A stretch of 64,000 nucleotides of DNA from the NCBI GenBank assembly GCA_024291935.2, contig CM044322.1, positions 26,473,405-26,537,404 on the forward strand. Direction: 5' to 3'. This DNA comes from Okapia johnstoni (lineage: Eukaryota > Chordata > Mammalia > Artiodactyla > Giraffidae). Below the pieces are notes generated by a model. It did not search any database, was not told where the DNA came from, and saw only the letters and a list, made by a program, of their open reading frames with translations. Positions 33,846-44,344 of the stretch are shown one piece after another; position 1 is the first letter of the stretch; each line of letters opens with the position of its first letter. The position numbers and the translations under genes are program-made.

Positions 33846-35154
33846 TTTAAGATTTTTGTTTCCGCACTGGCTTGACCTGTCATTTTCCTTTCCTGCCTTG
33901 TTGCTTTTGGGGTGAAGATTGCACATTCCCCATAAAGTGACCTGGGGAGTGTTTCTCCTTTTACTCTCCAGAGCACTTGTATAAGATGGAGAAAACCATG
34001 GATAGATTTCATCAGTGTGACTGCCATACCATCATCTTTTTGCAGCCCCACTCTTTGTTTCAGAGTCTTGGCTTCTTTTGATACAACTTTTCTTGCATGT
34101 GCCTTCTCCCCCAAAAGCAAAGAAAACACATGCCTCCCCCACGAGTACTTCAACTTGACGTGCTCACAGTGTACTTAGAAAGCTGCATTTCTGGTTTTTT
34201 ACAGGTGGGTCCTTAACACAAGATTTTAGCATGAAGAGTTGTTGTCAGACCTGCCTCCCCAGCTAACCACAGGTAGGTACCTCTCTTAACTGGTTCACAG
34301 CTTTCTTCAAAACCTAACTACAGGATCATTCATTCATCTCTTAGGGCTGCCTCGAACCTGAGCTGTGACGGATCCAATTCCTGGGTTCCGAGACGAGTCT
34401 AGGCCAGCTGGGACACCAGGCTGCTCACCAAGGCTGCTCTATTTTAAGGACATCTTGGAAACTATGTGACCCAAATCCTCTAAGCACAAAATTAGCTTCT
34501 TTCCATTATTTTTGAAAGGGAAAGAACACCATGCTAAATATAACGTGGGTCAACAAGCCAGAAACAAGACAAATAGCCACCAGCTGCACGTTGGGGAGCT
34601 GGGTCTCCACGCCCCCTGGTGAACCTTCGAGGTTTTGGTTTCCAGAGGGTGGGAAGAACCAGCAAACGATTTGAAGCTTCCGTTGGACACAAAACCCTGC
34701 CGCAAACCCAAAAAACAAACGCCTTCATTTTGTTATTTGAAAAACAACACATTTCTGTGTTTTCCAGTTATTACCCTCCCAAGAAGAAAAAGAAAATAAA
34801 ATCATTCTGATCCCAGCACCCAGAGAAAATTAACTATAAACATTGTGGCTTGTATCCTTGGAGTGGTTTGAAATTTAATATAACACATTCAGTGGTGTCT
34901 CTCCCAACTTTTTATTCCCCACTATCATTCTTCTTTTTAGATGTTCTTTTTGTAATACTCCCCCACCCCACCACTCCATAAAACTTAAACGCCAGATAGG
35001 CTGAATATCTACGTACCATGGAGGACCACAAACTTTTGTAACAGTTAAGATTATTTTACACCATCTCCAAGAGCCAATTTTCCCCCCTTGTGAGTGAGCT
35101 CACCCCATGGAGAATGCAGGCTTTAAATAATATTAAATAACAGACCTTCCTGTA
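33846..35154. other. Non-coding stretch, partly L1M-like
   Basis: No gene. 34845-35090 has L1M-like AT-rich sequence. An A-rich patch at 34787-34800 was included in a meaningless short frame. Confidence 0.35.
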
Positions 35155-35400
35155 ACAACTCACTGTGTGCTGGTCACATACTGTTCTGGGTACTTTATGT
35201 ACATTTACTTGTTGACTTATCATAACTCTCCTATGAGGTTGCGTCCTAGAGAGCTTTTATCTGCATCTTAACAGTTGTGGAAACTGAGGCACAGAGAGGT
35301 TAAGTCATTTGTCCAAGGTCACTCAGCTGGAAGGTGCAGAGAGCCCAGGCAGCCTGGTTCCACAGCTCACACTTAACCACCAAGCTGTGTTGCCTTAAGA
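35155..35400 (-). repeat. MIR SINE (antisense), nearly complete
   Basis: 'actgttctgggtactttatgtac', 'gtggaaactgaggcacagagaggttaagtcatttg', 'ccaaggtcactcagctggaaggtgcagag' show reversed MIR order. Confidence 0.8.
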
Positions 35401-35539
35401 CCACACATTCTAACTGTAAAAAAATTTAAACTACAGAAATAGAGTATGCAGGTCTTTTGTCTCTAAAAAAATACAGAAATAGAGTAAAAGTTACACTTCC
35501 TAGGCCCCCTTCATCCCAAGAAACAATCTTTGGCACAAG

Positions 35540-36060
35540 TTTGGAATGTGTCTCTCATCTGGGCTTTTATATATATGTCTACATATATGAAAATATATTG
35601 CCTCTTTATTTTAACATAAGTAAAATCATTCAGCCTTTTCCCCCTATATATTCATATAACTAATACGTGCCCATGCATAGAGCTTTATAAAAATTAGGAT
35701 CACACCGAACATACTCCTATTTGATTTTGAAATGTATCATTAGCTGCTTTGAGACCATAATTCGGTAAGTGCATATTTTATTTAACCAGATCCAGACTAC
35801 TGGCTGTTTAAGTAGTTTCTAGTTTCTCACTACTGTCAAGTTATGATGAATATCCTTGCCCTGTACATAATTCTTAGAAGTTGGAATGACAGAGCCTGAG
35901 GGTACAAACATTTCTGAAACTTTTGATCCCTAAATGCCAAAACTTGCCACCCGGAAAAACTGTATGAAATCGCCCATCCCAACACCCTCACCCACAATGA
36001 GTATTAGTGCCAGTTTTCAGTCATTGACAATAGGCCAAAAATATGTTCATTCTGACCTTT
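35540..36060 (+). repeat. L1M-type LINE 3' UTR
   Basis: 'gaccataattcggtaagtgcatatttta', 'tcaagttatgatgaatatcc', 'ggaatgacagagcctgagggtac' resemble the old L1 3' UTR. Boundaries are approximate. Confidence 0.5.
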
Positions 36061-36717
36061 TCATCTCTGCCCGGGTCCCTCATCAGGGGCCTGGTTTACT
36101 CATGTGACAGCACAAGGCAAAACTTGAATTGAGAATGAATGACAGCGAGGAGCCAGTTAGGGTAATGTGGCCACATCACTGCTTTAATAAACAGGTTGTC
36201 AGCCTCTCTGGTAAGAGGCCTGGCTGTCCAGCCCTGAGCAGGTGCTCAGTAAATAATTTCTTCATCTCTCCTGCTTCCAGCACAAGGCTCAGGCTGCACC
36301 TCTCTACCACTGAACCCCTCAATTCTGACCTTTGTCTCCAATCCATTTGGCAGGACCGAGGCATTCCTAGGGCTGCGAAACCCCTCATCCTTCCCTTCGC
36401 TGGCCATGAGTGATATGAGAAGCACACAGCCTTGTGTATACAGTAGGCGATTAGCAGCTGGCCTCACTGCAGGTGTCTCCGACAGGATTCTTGCTCAGTG
36501 TTCTGCATGCACACACGTGCATGGTCATACACCAGCACACGGGCATGTGTGTGCATGTATGTACGCACTTGTGCCCACCCATATAGTATAGCACATTCAG
36601 GAGGCAGACCCTAATATGTGAAGTGGGGCTTCTCTCTCACGAGATTCTCCATATGCCCTCCAGCCTGAGTTAGGACACCTGGCTGCCAAGTGCCACAGTT
36701 CCTGTACTTTCTTCTCA
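36061..36717. other. Non-coding stretch
   Basis: No gene. 36505-36575 is a diverged (CA/TG)-rich patch. Confidence 0.35.
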
Positions 36718-37068
36718 TTATTTTTTTTATTTTTAAAAATTTTATTACCTTATTTTTGGCTGTGGGTCTTCGTTGGTTTTATTTTGTGGGTCTTTGTTGC
36801 TGTGGGGACTTTAGTTGCAGCAAGAGGGGGCTACTCTAGTTAATGTGGCAGGCTTCTCCCTACAGTAGCTTCTCTTGTTGCAGAGCCAGGCTCTAGGGCA
36901 CATGGGCTCGGTAGTTGTGGCTCCCGGGCTCTAGAGCACAGGCTCAGGACTTGTGGCCCACAGGCTTAGTTGCCCCATGACATGTGGGCTCTTCCTGGAT
37001 CAGGGCTCGAACCCATCTCTCCAGCATTGGCAGGCAGATTCTTGACCACTGAGCCACCAGGGAAGCCC
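36718..37068 (-). mobile_element. Long CHR-type tRNA SINE (antisense)
   Basis: T-rich start, reversed long body ('ttagttgcagcaagagggggctactctagt'), B-box 'gatcagggctcgaacccatctc', reversed head 'ccactgagccaccagggaagccc'. Confidence 0.85.
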
Positions 37069-37069
37069 T

Positions 37070-37356
37070 TTTTAATACTTTTTAATGTGATTAAAGTCAC
37101 ATAAAACATACTATTGTAACCATATTTAACTATGCAGTTCAGTGGCACTAAGTACATTCACATTGTTGTACAACTCTCACCATCATCACCATCATCCATC
37201 TCCCGAATTTTTCATCTTCCGAAACTGAAACCCTGTCCCCATTAAACACTAAGTCCCCATTCCCCCTCCCCACCCCCACCCATTGGCCCCTGGCATCTAC
37301 CAATGTACTTTCTGACTCTGAATTTGACTATTGTAGGTACGTTACATAAGTGGAGT
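37070..37356 (+). repeat. L1M-type LINE 3' UTR
   Basis: 'tatgcagttcagtggcac', 'caacctctcaccatc'-like and 'cattggcccctggcatctaccaatgtactttctg' are typical of an old L1 3' UTR. Confidence 0.6.
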
Positions 37357-37357
37357 C

Positions 37358-37550
37358 AGGTGGCGCTAGTGGTAAGGAATCTGCCTGCCAGTGGAGAGAT
37401 GTAAGAGACGTGGGTTTGATCCCCTTGAGGAGGGCACGGCAACCCACTCCAGTATTCTTGCCTGGAGAATCCCATGGACAGAGGAGCCTGGTGGGTTACA
37501 GTCCATGAGGTCCCAAAGAGTCAGACATGACTGAAACAACTTAGCACCCA
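37358..37550 (+). mobile_element. Bov-tA SINE
   Basis: 'caggtggcgctagtggtaaggaatctgcc' to 'gactgaaacaacttagcacc'. The head is slightly truncated. Confidence 0.9.
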
Positions 37551-37599
37551 ATGTATATTGGAATGCCTTCTTAAGATTAACTTAATATGTCCTAAAAAC

Positions 37600-37765
37600 A
37601 GATTATGCCTCATTTTTTTTTTCTCTCTCTCTTCCTACTTTATTGTTATTCCCTGTGGACTGTTTTCCTGCTGGCCTGTAACCTCCCCACTAATCCTTCA
37701 CTTGTTCATCAGTATTTCTCTAGTACTGAACACTGCTTAGCAGGTACATGTAAAATATTTGTTGA
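37600..37765 (+). repeat. L2 LINE 3' fragment
   Basis: 'gtctttcc.ctgg' region with 'cactgcttagcaggtacatgtaaaatatttgttgagtg' is a diverged L2 end. Confidence 0.45.
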
Positions 37766-38290
37766 GTGGGAGAAAGAAAAGAAGAAAGACTGGGCTTCAA
37801 GCCGATAGAGGATGTTATCCCAATTATTTTTAGAGTATTTTTGAACAAAATGGCCAGTTTCAGATGGAGCCCAGTGCTTGATGAGAAAATATCTCAGTAG
37901 CATCAGATTTCACGTGGCCTGGTTAGCCGTCTTTTTGCAAGGAGTGGAAAGAATGTGGAATGGCAAATAGGACCTCGCCCATCTAAACAGCTGTAAAGTT
38001 TTACTGTTCCGCAAAGATTGCTGTGGCAGGGATAATGTACCGAGGAGTAATTAGCCAGGAGCCTCACTCGCTGGTCCTCCAGCCCCCTGAAAGTGTTCTA
38101 AGCTCAAACCTTCAAGTCACTGGCTTATCAGGCTCCCTCTCACTGCCAGCAAATTGTTATGGACTCCCAGCTGACTGATCCCATGAGCACAAGGTCTCAG
38201 AGCTGCTTCACAAGAGAGGGTTTTTCATCCAGCTGGGCACAGCAGCTAAGATGAAGGATGTGCCAGTTTCTGCCCCTTTAAGAAAACCGA
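37766..38290. other. Non-coding stretch
   Basis: No gene or young repeat recognised. Confidence 0.35.
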
Positions 38291-38293
38291 AAC

Positions 38294-38425
38294 TTGGAAC
38301 TTCCCTGGCAGTGCAGTGGTTAAGACTCCCTGCTCCGCATACAGGGGGCACGGATTCCATTCCTTGGTTGGGGAACTAAGATCCCGCATGGCACACATGC
38401 CGTGCCAGCCAAAAATAAACGGAAA
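38294..38425 (+). mobile_element. CHR-type tRNA SINE (short)
   Basis: 'ggaacttccctggcagtgcagtgg', B-box-like 'ggattccattccttggttggg', 'gatcccgcatggcacacatg'. Confidence 0.8.
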
Positions 38426-39257
38426 AGCACCCTTTAAGAGAGAAGAAAAATAAATAAAGGTAAAACTCCACGTGGCTGAAAAGAAGCATGCCTTGCAGGA
38501 CAGCTTCATCTGGCTATTTCATTCATTTGATTCAGCAGGCATTGGGGGAGGGAGGGTGCTGCTATGTTCCAGGAGCAGAGTGAAAAAGATGTGGTCACAG
38601 AAAGAAAGAGATTTGCCACAGAAGATGCTGGGGGCTTGTGGGAGACGCAGAAGGGCAGCTGAGCAGGGTTGATCAGAGAAGGGCAGAAACGCTGGAGGGA
38701 GTTTGCGAAGGAGGGCGAGGTGCAAGATGAGTGGGAGAGGCAGGGTCAGGTTGAGCCTGCCATGAGCAGGATTCCAAGGAGCCTGGATTTTGTGCTGCAG
38801 GCAGTGGGAAGCCACTGAGGGTGGTGAACACATCACAGTAGGCCCCTTCGACTGGGTCACATCATGACTGATGCCGGTCAGCCAGGCAATATTGACATGG
38901 CTCAGGCAAGCCATGGTTCACTCTCGCCATAGCTGGTGAGAGGGTGAGATTGTACTGCACTTCACTAAATCCCACAAAATATCTGGATGACCTGTAGCTC
39001 TGACCTTTCTGGCCTCCCGCAGGGAAAGGTCTGGCTTCTCCTTTTCGGGTGGGGGAGGCAGATCACAGAAGGAGCAGGAGCACGTAAGATGTCTGGAATG
39101 CATCAGAGGCGAGCCCAGCCCGGGCCATGACTCAGTCCTGCCTCCCCCTACCCCCCCAACCCCCCCACCCTGCCCCTATTCAGGAGCACAGCCACCGCAT
39201 TCAGCAGAGCGCCTTGAATCAGAAATGACTTTGCTCTCTCCTCTCTGCTTTCCTCAC
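38426..39257. other. Non-coding stretch upstream of first TMEM51 coding exon
   Basis: Contains a diverged old repeat (38520-38860). 39140-39170 is C-rich. The last 30 bases form a pyrimidine tract leading to the candidate splice acceptor at 39258-39259. Confidence 0.4.
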
Positions 39258-39259
39258 AG

Positions 39260-39444
39260 ACCTCCCGGACGCAGCCGTCCACACAGGATGCCTCACGTTA
39301 GCTTGCAACCATCCCTCAAGAGTCCAGCTGCCGTTTTTTTAGTGTGGCACTAAGGCTTTCATTCAGGGCATTTTGTTGCAGCTGCTGCTTTTTATTTATT
39401 TATTTTCTCTCTTTGAACCTGGGCCTTGCCCCACTCCTGCTGGC
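39260..39444 (+). other. TMEM51: Candidate TMEM51 5' UTR part of first coding exon
   Basis: A strong acceptor ('tctgctttcctcacag', AG at 39258-39259) precedes this segment. If it is used, the leader contains an upstream ORF of 21 codons (ATG 39288, stop 39351-39353) and an AU-rich 'tttatttatttatttt' patch at 39391-39406. The next AG candidate is 'gttgcag' near 39380. RNA data are needed to choose between them. Confidence 0.45.
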
Positions 39445-39782
39445 ATGATGGCCCAGTCCAAAGCCAACGGCTCACACTATGCACTGACCGCCATTGGCCT
39501 GGGGATGCTGGTCCTTGGGGTCATCATGGCCATGTGGAACCTGGTCCCTGGGTTCAGCGCCGCGGAAAAGCCAGCTGCTCAGGGGAACAAGACGGAGGTA
39601 GGAAGCGGCATCCTTAAGAGCAAGACCTTCTCTGTGGCCTACGTGCTGGTTGGGGCCGGCCTGATGCTGCTCCTGCTCTCCATCTGCCTGAGCATCCGGG
39701 ACAAGAGGAAGCAGCGGCAGGGCGCGGAGCTGGCGCACATCCAGCACCCGGGGGTCGAACCACACGCCCACGAGGAGGACAG
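39445..39782 (+). CDS. TMEM51: TMEM51, first coding exon (residues 1-112 and part of 113)
   Basis: The full coding sequence is join(39445..39782, 43138..43546), 248 codons plus stop. TMEM51 is a conserved vertebrate two-pass membrane protein of poorly known function. I recognise it by near-identity to the remembered human protein ('MMAQSKANGSHYALTAIGLG'; human 253 residues). This exon encodes a first membrane segment (about residues 12-34), a short loop with a potential N-glycosylation site N48-K-T, and a second membrane segment (about 62-84). A basic stretch RDKRKQRQ follows, which suggests that both ends face the cytoplasm. The start is the first of two tandem ATGs (39445, 39448); the second has the better context (A at -3, G at +4). 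Upstream in-frame sequence has no ATG. It ends at AG|GTGAGG, phase 2. Confidence 0.96.
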
Positions 39783-40235
39783 GTGAGGATGGCCGACCGG
39801 GCCCGGACGGGGAATGGACACGCACACCCACACGCATACCCACAGGCTCAGGGCTCAACGATGGTGAGAACATTTTAATCTAAGGGGCTGTCTCCCATGA
39901 CCACTTCTGTGAAACAGTTTATCGTTTTACAAATGACTTTATCTTTTGATCCCAGAATTTCCCAAATAATACGGTTTGAATGGATGTTTACAGTTGTGTC
40001 AAGATTTTGACACAAGATCCCCATGCAGGGGATCTGCATGGCACCTGGGGTGGCCGGAGCCTCCCCTCTGGAAGCTTGTCCATTTACCCCAGTGTCCTGG
40101 ATGTTTATGCTTTGAGTTGACAGGTTGGGAAGCAAGGTTCTATTTGACCAAAAATGTTATGAACACATTTAAAAAACAAGTGCTAAATTGGGGGCATAAG
40201 ATAAAAGTTGATACCCCAAGTATAAAAAGAGCACT

Positions 40236-40365
40236 GCTGCTGCTGCTAAGTCGCTTCAGTCGTGTCCGACTCTGTGCAACCCCATAGACAGCAGCCCACC
40301 AGGCTCCTCCGTCCCTGGGATTCTCCAGGCAAGAATACTGGAGTGGGCTGCCATTTCCTTCTCCA
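40236..40365 (-). mobile_element. Truncated Bov-A SINE with TSD
   Basis: It starts 'gctgctgctgctaagtcgcttcagtcg' and stops within the Bov-A body. AAAAAGAGCACT at 40224-40235 and 40366-40377 is a perfect 12-bp target duplication. At 130 bp it lacks the tRNA-like part. Confidence 0.9.
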
Positions 40366-40459
40366 AAAAAGAGCACTACTGTGTATAAAATAGATAACTG
40401 GTGAGAACCTACTGTATAGCATGGAGTGGGGTGGGGGGAAGAAAGTACAGTCTGTTTGT

Positions 40460-40825
40460 AGGACAGATATTAAGTTAGCCTTAAAAATGCATTCCAATAT
40501 ACAGCAGATGCAGACAAAAACTGTTTGATTCCACTTATACAAGGTACCTAGAACAGTACCTCACATTCATAGAGTTGGAAAGTACATTGGTAGATGCCAG
40601 GGTCTGGAGGTTGGGGAGGTGGGAGGTAGGGGTAGGGATGGGAAATGGAGACTTAGTGTTTAATGGGGAGAGTTTCAGTTTAGAGAGGTGAAAAATTTGG
40701 GAAATGGATGATGGTGAGACATGCACAACATTGTGAATCTACTAGTGCCACTGAAATATACAGTTAAAACATGGTTAAAATAGTATGCTTTATATTATGT
40801 GACTTTTATCACAATAAAAAAAATT
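40460..40825 (+). repeat. L1M (L1MB-like) LINE 3' end
   Basis: 'tggtagatgccagggtctggagg', 'caacattgtgaatctactagtgccactgaa', 'gttaaaatagtatgctttatattatgtg' and 'cacaataaaaaaaa' show the classic L1MB 3' UTR with A-tail. Confidence 0.8.
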
Positions 40826-40829
40826 TTTT

Positions 40830-41430
40830 TTAAGATTCCTTACAAATGAATGTTAAAGAACACACAATTGGAAAATGGACCAAGAACACAAACAAGCATT
40901 TCATAGGCATTCAAATGATAGTTGTCCAGTCTCATTAGTCACAAAATACAAACAACCAACAAAAGGCATTGTAATGCTTTGCCTATCTACTGGCCAAGAT
41001 AGACTGTCCTCCAGGTTAAAGATTTGTAAGGAAGAGGGTTGCTAATGAGGTGTTGATTGACATAACCTTACTGAAGGGGAATTCACTGTAACTGGCCAGT
41101 TTAAAGATGTGTGCACCTATCAATTCTCTTCCTAAAAGCTTATCTTTGGGATACAGTCACACAAGTGCAAAGGGGTCTGTACTCATAGATTTATCAGAGC
41201 ATTGCTGAAAATAGCATAGACAGACGTGACGACTAAATATCCATCCTTTGAGCTAAATTATAACATGCCCATTCAGTAGAATTCTCTACAGCCACTGCCA
41301 ATCTATATTTGCTAATGTGGATCTGTATCTCTGAGAAAAGGAGGTTTATAACACAGCATGTTAAGGTCTTCATCACATCAGACATTGTGGCTTTGGGACT
41401 AGAGAAGGATCTGGAAAGGTGTATAGCAGA
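40830..41430 (+). repeat. L1M LINE ORF2 end/3' region
   Basis: 'gaaaatggaccaagaacac', 'tttatcagagcattgctgaaaatagc', 'actaaatatccatcc' and 'ctaatgtggatctgtatc' follow the order of the old L1 3' end. No open frame remains. Confidence 0.55.
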
Positions 41431-41433
41431 ATG

Positions 41434-42280
41434 TTGTTGTTGTTCAGCCGCTAAGTCATGTCCAACTCTTTGCAACCCCATGGACTGCAGCAAACCAGGC
41501 TTCCCTGTCCTTCACCATCTCCCAGAACTTGCTCAAACTCATGTCCATTGAGTCAGTGATGCCACCAACCATCTCATCCTCTGTTGCCCCCTTCTCCTCC
41601 TGCCTTCGATCTTTCCCAGCATCAGGGTCTTTTCCAGTGAGTCAGCTCTTCGCATCAGGTGGCCAAAGTATTAGAACTTCAGCATCATTTCTTCCAATGA
41701 ATATTCAGGGCTGATTTCCTGTAGGATTAACTGGTTTGATCTCCTTGCTGTCTAAGGGACTCTAAAGAGTCTTCTCCAACTCCACAACTCAAAAGCATCA
41801 GTTCTTCGGTACTCAGCCTTCTTTATGGTCCAACTCTCACATCCATACATGACTACTGGAAAGATCATAGCTTTGACTATATGGACCTTTGTCTCTGCTT
41901 TTTAATATGCTGTCTAGGTTTGTCATAGCTTTTCTTTCAAGGAGCAAGTGTCTTTTAATTTTGTGGCTGCAGTTACCATCCACAGTGATTTTGGAGTCCA
42001 AGAAAATAAAATCTGTCACTGTTTCCACTTTGTCTCCATCTATTTGCCATGAAGTGATAGGACCGGATACTGTGATCTTAGTTTTTTGAATGTTGAGTTT
42101 TAAGCCAGCTTTTTCACTCTCCTCTTTCACCCTCATCAAAAGGCTCTTTAGTTCCTCTTCACTTTCTGCCATTAGGTATCATCTGCATATCTGAGGTTGT
42201 TGATATTTCTCCCGGCAATCTAGATTCCAGCTTGTCATGTTAATGATATTTCTCCCGGCAATCTAGATTCCAGCTTGTCG
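41434..42280 (-). mobile_element. BovB LINE, antisense, in TMEM51 intron
   Basis: It begins at the reversed tail 'ttgttgttgttcagccgctaag' and runs back into the RT palm domain (residual frame 41837-42172). Its 5' end carries two identical 36-bp direct copies (42201-42236 and 42244-42279), directly followed by an inverted copy (42281-42328). It has no intact ORF. Confidence 0.9.
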
Positions 42281-42328
42281 CAAGCTGGAATCTGGATTGC
42301 CGAGAGAAATATCAACAACCTCAGATAT
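42187..42328. repeat. Fold-back at BovB 5' end (48-bp inverted arms + 36-bp direct copies)
   Basis: 42281-42328 is the reverse complement of 42187-42234 with only 2 mismatches in 48. 42201-42236 is repeated exactly at 42244-42279. The right arm abuts the second direct copy with a 1-base spacer, so a tight hairpin of at least 34 bp can form. Confidence 0.92.
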
Positions 42329-42529
42329 TTTTATTTTCTTTATTAGATTTTTCTGTAGTGTTTGAATTTTCAGTAAGAATGTCCTATCTTTCTAGTGGGA
42401 TGGGAGTTGTTTTTATTGCGGAAAAATTAAACAAATTTTCTGAAAGTAAAAGATAATCAGGCATATTCTAGAAAACTTGGGAAATACAAAAAAGAACAAA
42501 GAAGGAAAACTAGTCACCCATCATTAAAG

Positions 42530-42640
42530 GTATTACCAAGTCACTTGACCTCAATGTATCTGTTTTCCCATCCATAAAGTGAAAAGTGTTAACCTCTCCT
42601 GCCTTTTAGCCTCATATGTAACAGCATGCCAGGTGGGCTA
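42530..42640 (+). repeat. MIR fragment
   Basis: 'ccaagtcacttgacctcaatgtatctgttttcccatccataaag' is a diverged MIR core. Confidence 0.6.
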
Positions 42641-42816
42641 TTCTGATGCCCAGATGGGCATCCTTTGACCATAGACAAAATGAACATACATGCAACAGGT
42701 ACCAATTTGAAGCAAAATGATTGTTCCTGGGTAGAGAAAGAATATCTGGAATATAAAATTTACATGTATCTACAATTATTCTGTAATTTCCTGTCCATAT
42801 AATGGGTATACCAATA

Positions 42817-42895
42817 TTGGGCTGGCCAAAAAGTTCATTTGGGTTTTCCATATTATCCAATGGAAAAACCTGAACAAACTTTCTGGCCAACCCAA
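42817..42895. mobile_element. mariner-derived MITE, ~80 bp, TA-flanked
   Basis: It is bounded by TA at 42815-42816 and 42896-42897. The left end reads 'ttgggctggccaaaaagttc' and the right end reads 'ctggccaacccaa', so the element is almost all inverted repeat (arms about 34 bases with several mismatches). The terminal sequence matches the mariner at 7733. It is a non-autonomous derivative comparable in size and layout to human MADE1. Confidence 0.93.
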
Positions 42896-43137
42896 TAGTA
42901 CCTAATTCATAGTGTCTTTAGGAAGATGACATTAGTTTATATGTACTTAGAACAGTGTCTGGCTTGTAGCCAACAGGTCAAGTGATAGTTCTTATTCCTC
43001 CTTGGATATACCTGTTGTTAACAAGGCTGGTATACAGGGTCCCAGTGGCAACATGTGGTCTGGGATCCGTCTCTTTGTGATTGTAAGTGACTCGAGCACA
43101 TGCTAACCCTCCCATGTCTGTGCTTGCTGTCTTGCAG

Positions 43138-43546
43138 CCAGGAAGAGGAGGAGGAGGAGGCCTCCTCACGGTACTACGTCCCCAGCTACGAGGAAGTGAT
43201 GAACACAAACTACTCGGAAGCGAGGGACGTGGACCAGAACGCCCGGATGAGCATCTCTCTCCCCTCCTACGAGTCCTTGACGGGGCTAGATGAGACGAGC
43301 CCCACCACATCCAGGGCTGACGAGACCAGCCCAGGGAACCCCCCCGACAGGCAGAACTCCAAGTTGTCCAAACGCCTGAAGCCACTGAAAGTGAGAAGGA
43401 TAAAATCCGAAAAGCTTCACCTCAAAGACTTTAGGATCAACCTGCCGGACAAAAACATGCCTCCCCCCTCCATCGAGCCTTTGACACCACCCCCCCAGTA
43501 TGATGAGGTCCAGGAGAAGGCCCCTGACGCCCGGCCCCCCGACTGA
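43138..43546 (+). CDS. TMEM51: TMEM51, second coding exon (rest of residue 113 to 248)
   Basis: It encodes the cytoplasmic tail: an acidic run of six Glu (residues 115-120), two tyrosine motifs PSYEEV and PSYESL, a basic patch 'KRLKPLKVRRIKSEKLHLK', and a proline-rich C-terminus with PPQY (residues 231-234), a PPxY-type motif that can bind WW domains in other proteins (inference for this one). The stop TGA is 43544-43546. Relative to remembered human TMEM51 the acidic region and the residues around 103 are slightly shorter, which accounts for 248 versus 253 residues. No frameshift or premature stop is present. Confidence 0.96.
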
Positions 43547-44280
43547 CGGCCCCTCCCGGGCAGATTCCCTCCTGTTTCTCATCCTCTGCACCACAGACCC
43601 CGAATGAAGCCACTTCAGCCACAGTTGAGAAGCGGAGGGGCCAGGTGTGTACTTAGCTATTTGGATGGGGCCAGGAGCTGAGGGCGTTCTAGGACTGGGG
43701 AGTGACTCTGCAGTCCCCAGGACCTCCGGTCGCAGGTGCATCGGAAAGAGCTGCTGCCTCAGATCTTGTGAAGCTGTGACCCCATCCAGGGAAGCAGTGC
43801 CGGCATCTTCCCCTTTGTCCTTCCTTGACGTTGAATTGCTGGGGACAATACTCCTCCTGATTAGGAAAGGATATGTAGCAACTGGCTTAGATCATGGCTT
43901 CATTTTGCTTCTACTAGGACTGTTTTGTTTCCGAAAGGAAATAAGTTATGCCTTCACTTTCTCCCTGGAGTCCTGCACTGTGGGTAGGAAAGATGACCAG
44001 CTTACAGAAAGGACATGCCCATATCATGAATTAATCTGAACAAGAGGCTGGATTATTACATGGGGGTGAGACCAAGTTAGGGTTCTCAGAGCCCCTGATG
44101 CCATCAGTTGTTTTGAGGCCTCAAGACCTGAGGATGCATAAGATCCTAGTCTTATTGGTAGACTTTTACTAGTCTCTCCTATGTATTGGCAAAAAAAAAG
44201 GAAAGCCATCTGAGATGTTCGGTTCTTCTAAAATGCCATGCAACTGAGCGTTTTGTAATAAAATATTTTATATGTCGTAT
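43547..44280 (+). other. TMEM51: TMEM51 3' UTR
   Basis: Follows the stop codon to about 20 bases past the AATAAA. It has no SINE insertion, in contrast to the flanks. The 3' end is inferred from the signal only; longer isoforms cannot be excluded. Confidence 0.7.
44257..44262 (+). terminator. TMEM51: Poly(A) signal AATAAA of TMEM51
   Basis: AATAAA followed by U-rich 'atattttatatgtcgtatatttcgtg', a plausible downstream element, about 710 bases after the stop. Confidence 0.7.
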
Positions 44281-44344
44281 ATTTCGTGCTAGATTACCTT
44301 AACAGCTCTTCCAACACTGACTTGCTTAGGGAGAAATCTCACCG

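Larger units (their letters stand above)
39783..43137 (+). other. TMEM51: TMEM51 intron between the two coding exons (3355 bp)
   Basis: Donor GTGAGG at 39783, acceptor 'cttgctgtcttgcag' ending at 43137. The split codon AG|C gives Ser113 and restores the conserved 'EEDSQEEE' sequence. It contains a Bov-A SINE, L1M sequence, an antisense BovB with a fold-back 5' end, a MIR fragment and an 80-bp mariner MITE. Confidence 0.93.

Noticed and set aside
39373..39444. 24-residue N-terminal extension of TMEM51
   Set aside because: The frame is open but begins at TTG, not ATG. The conserved protein starts at the MM of 39445.
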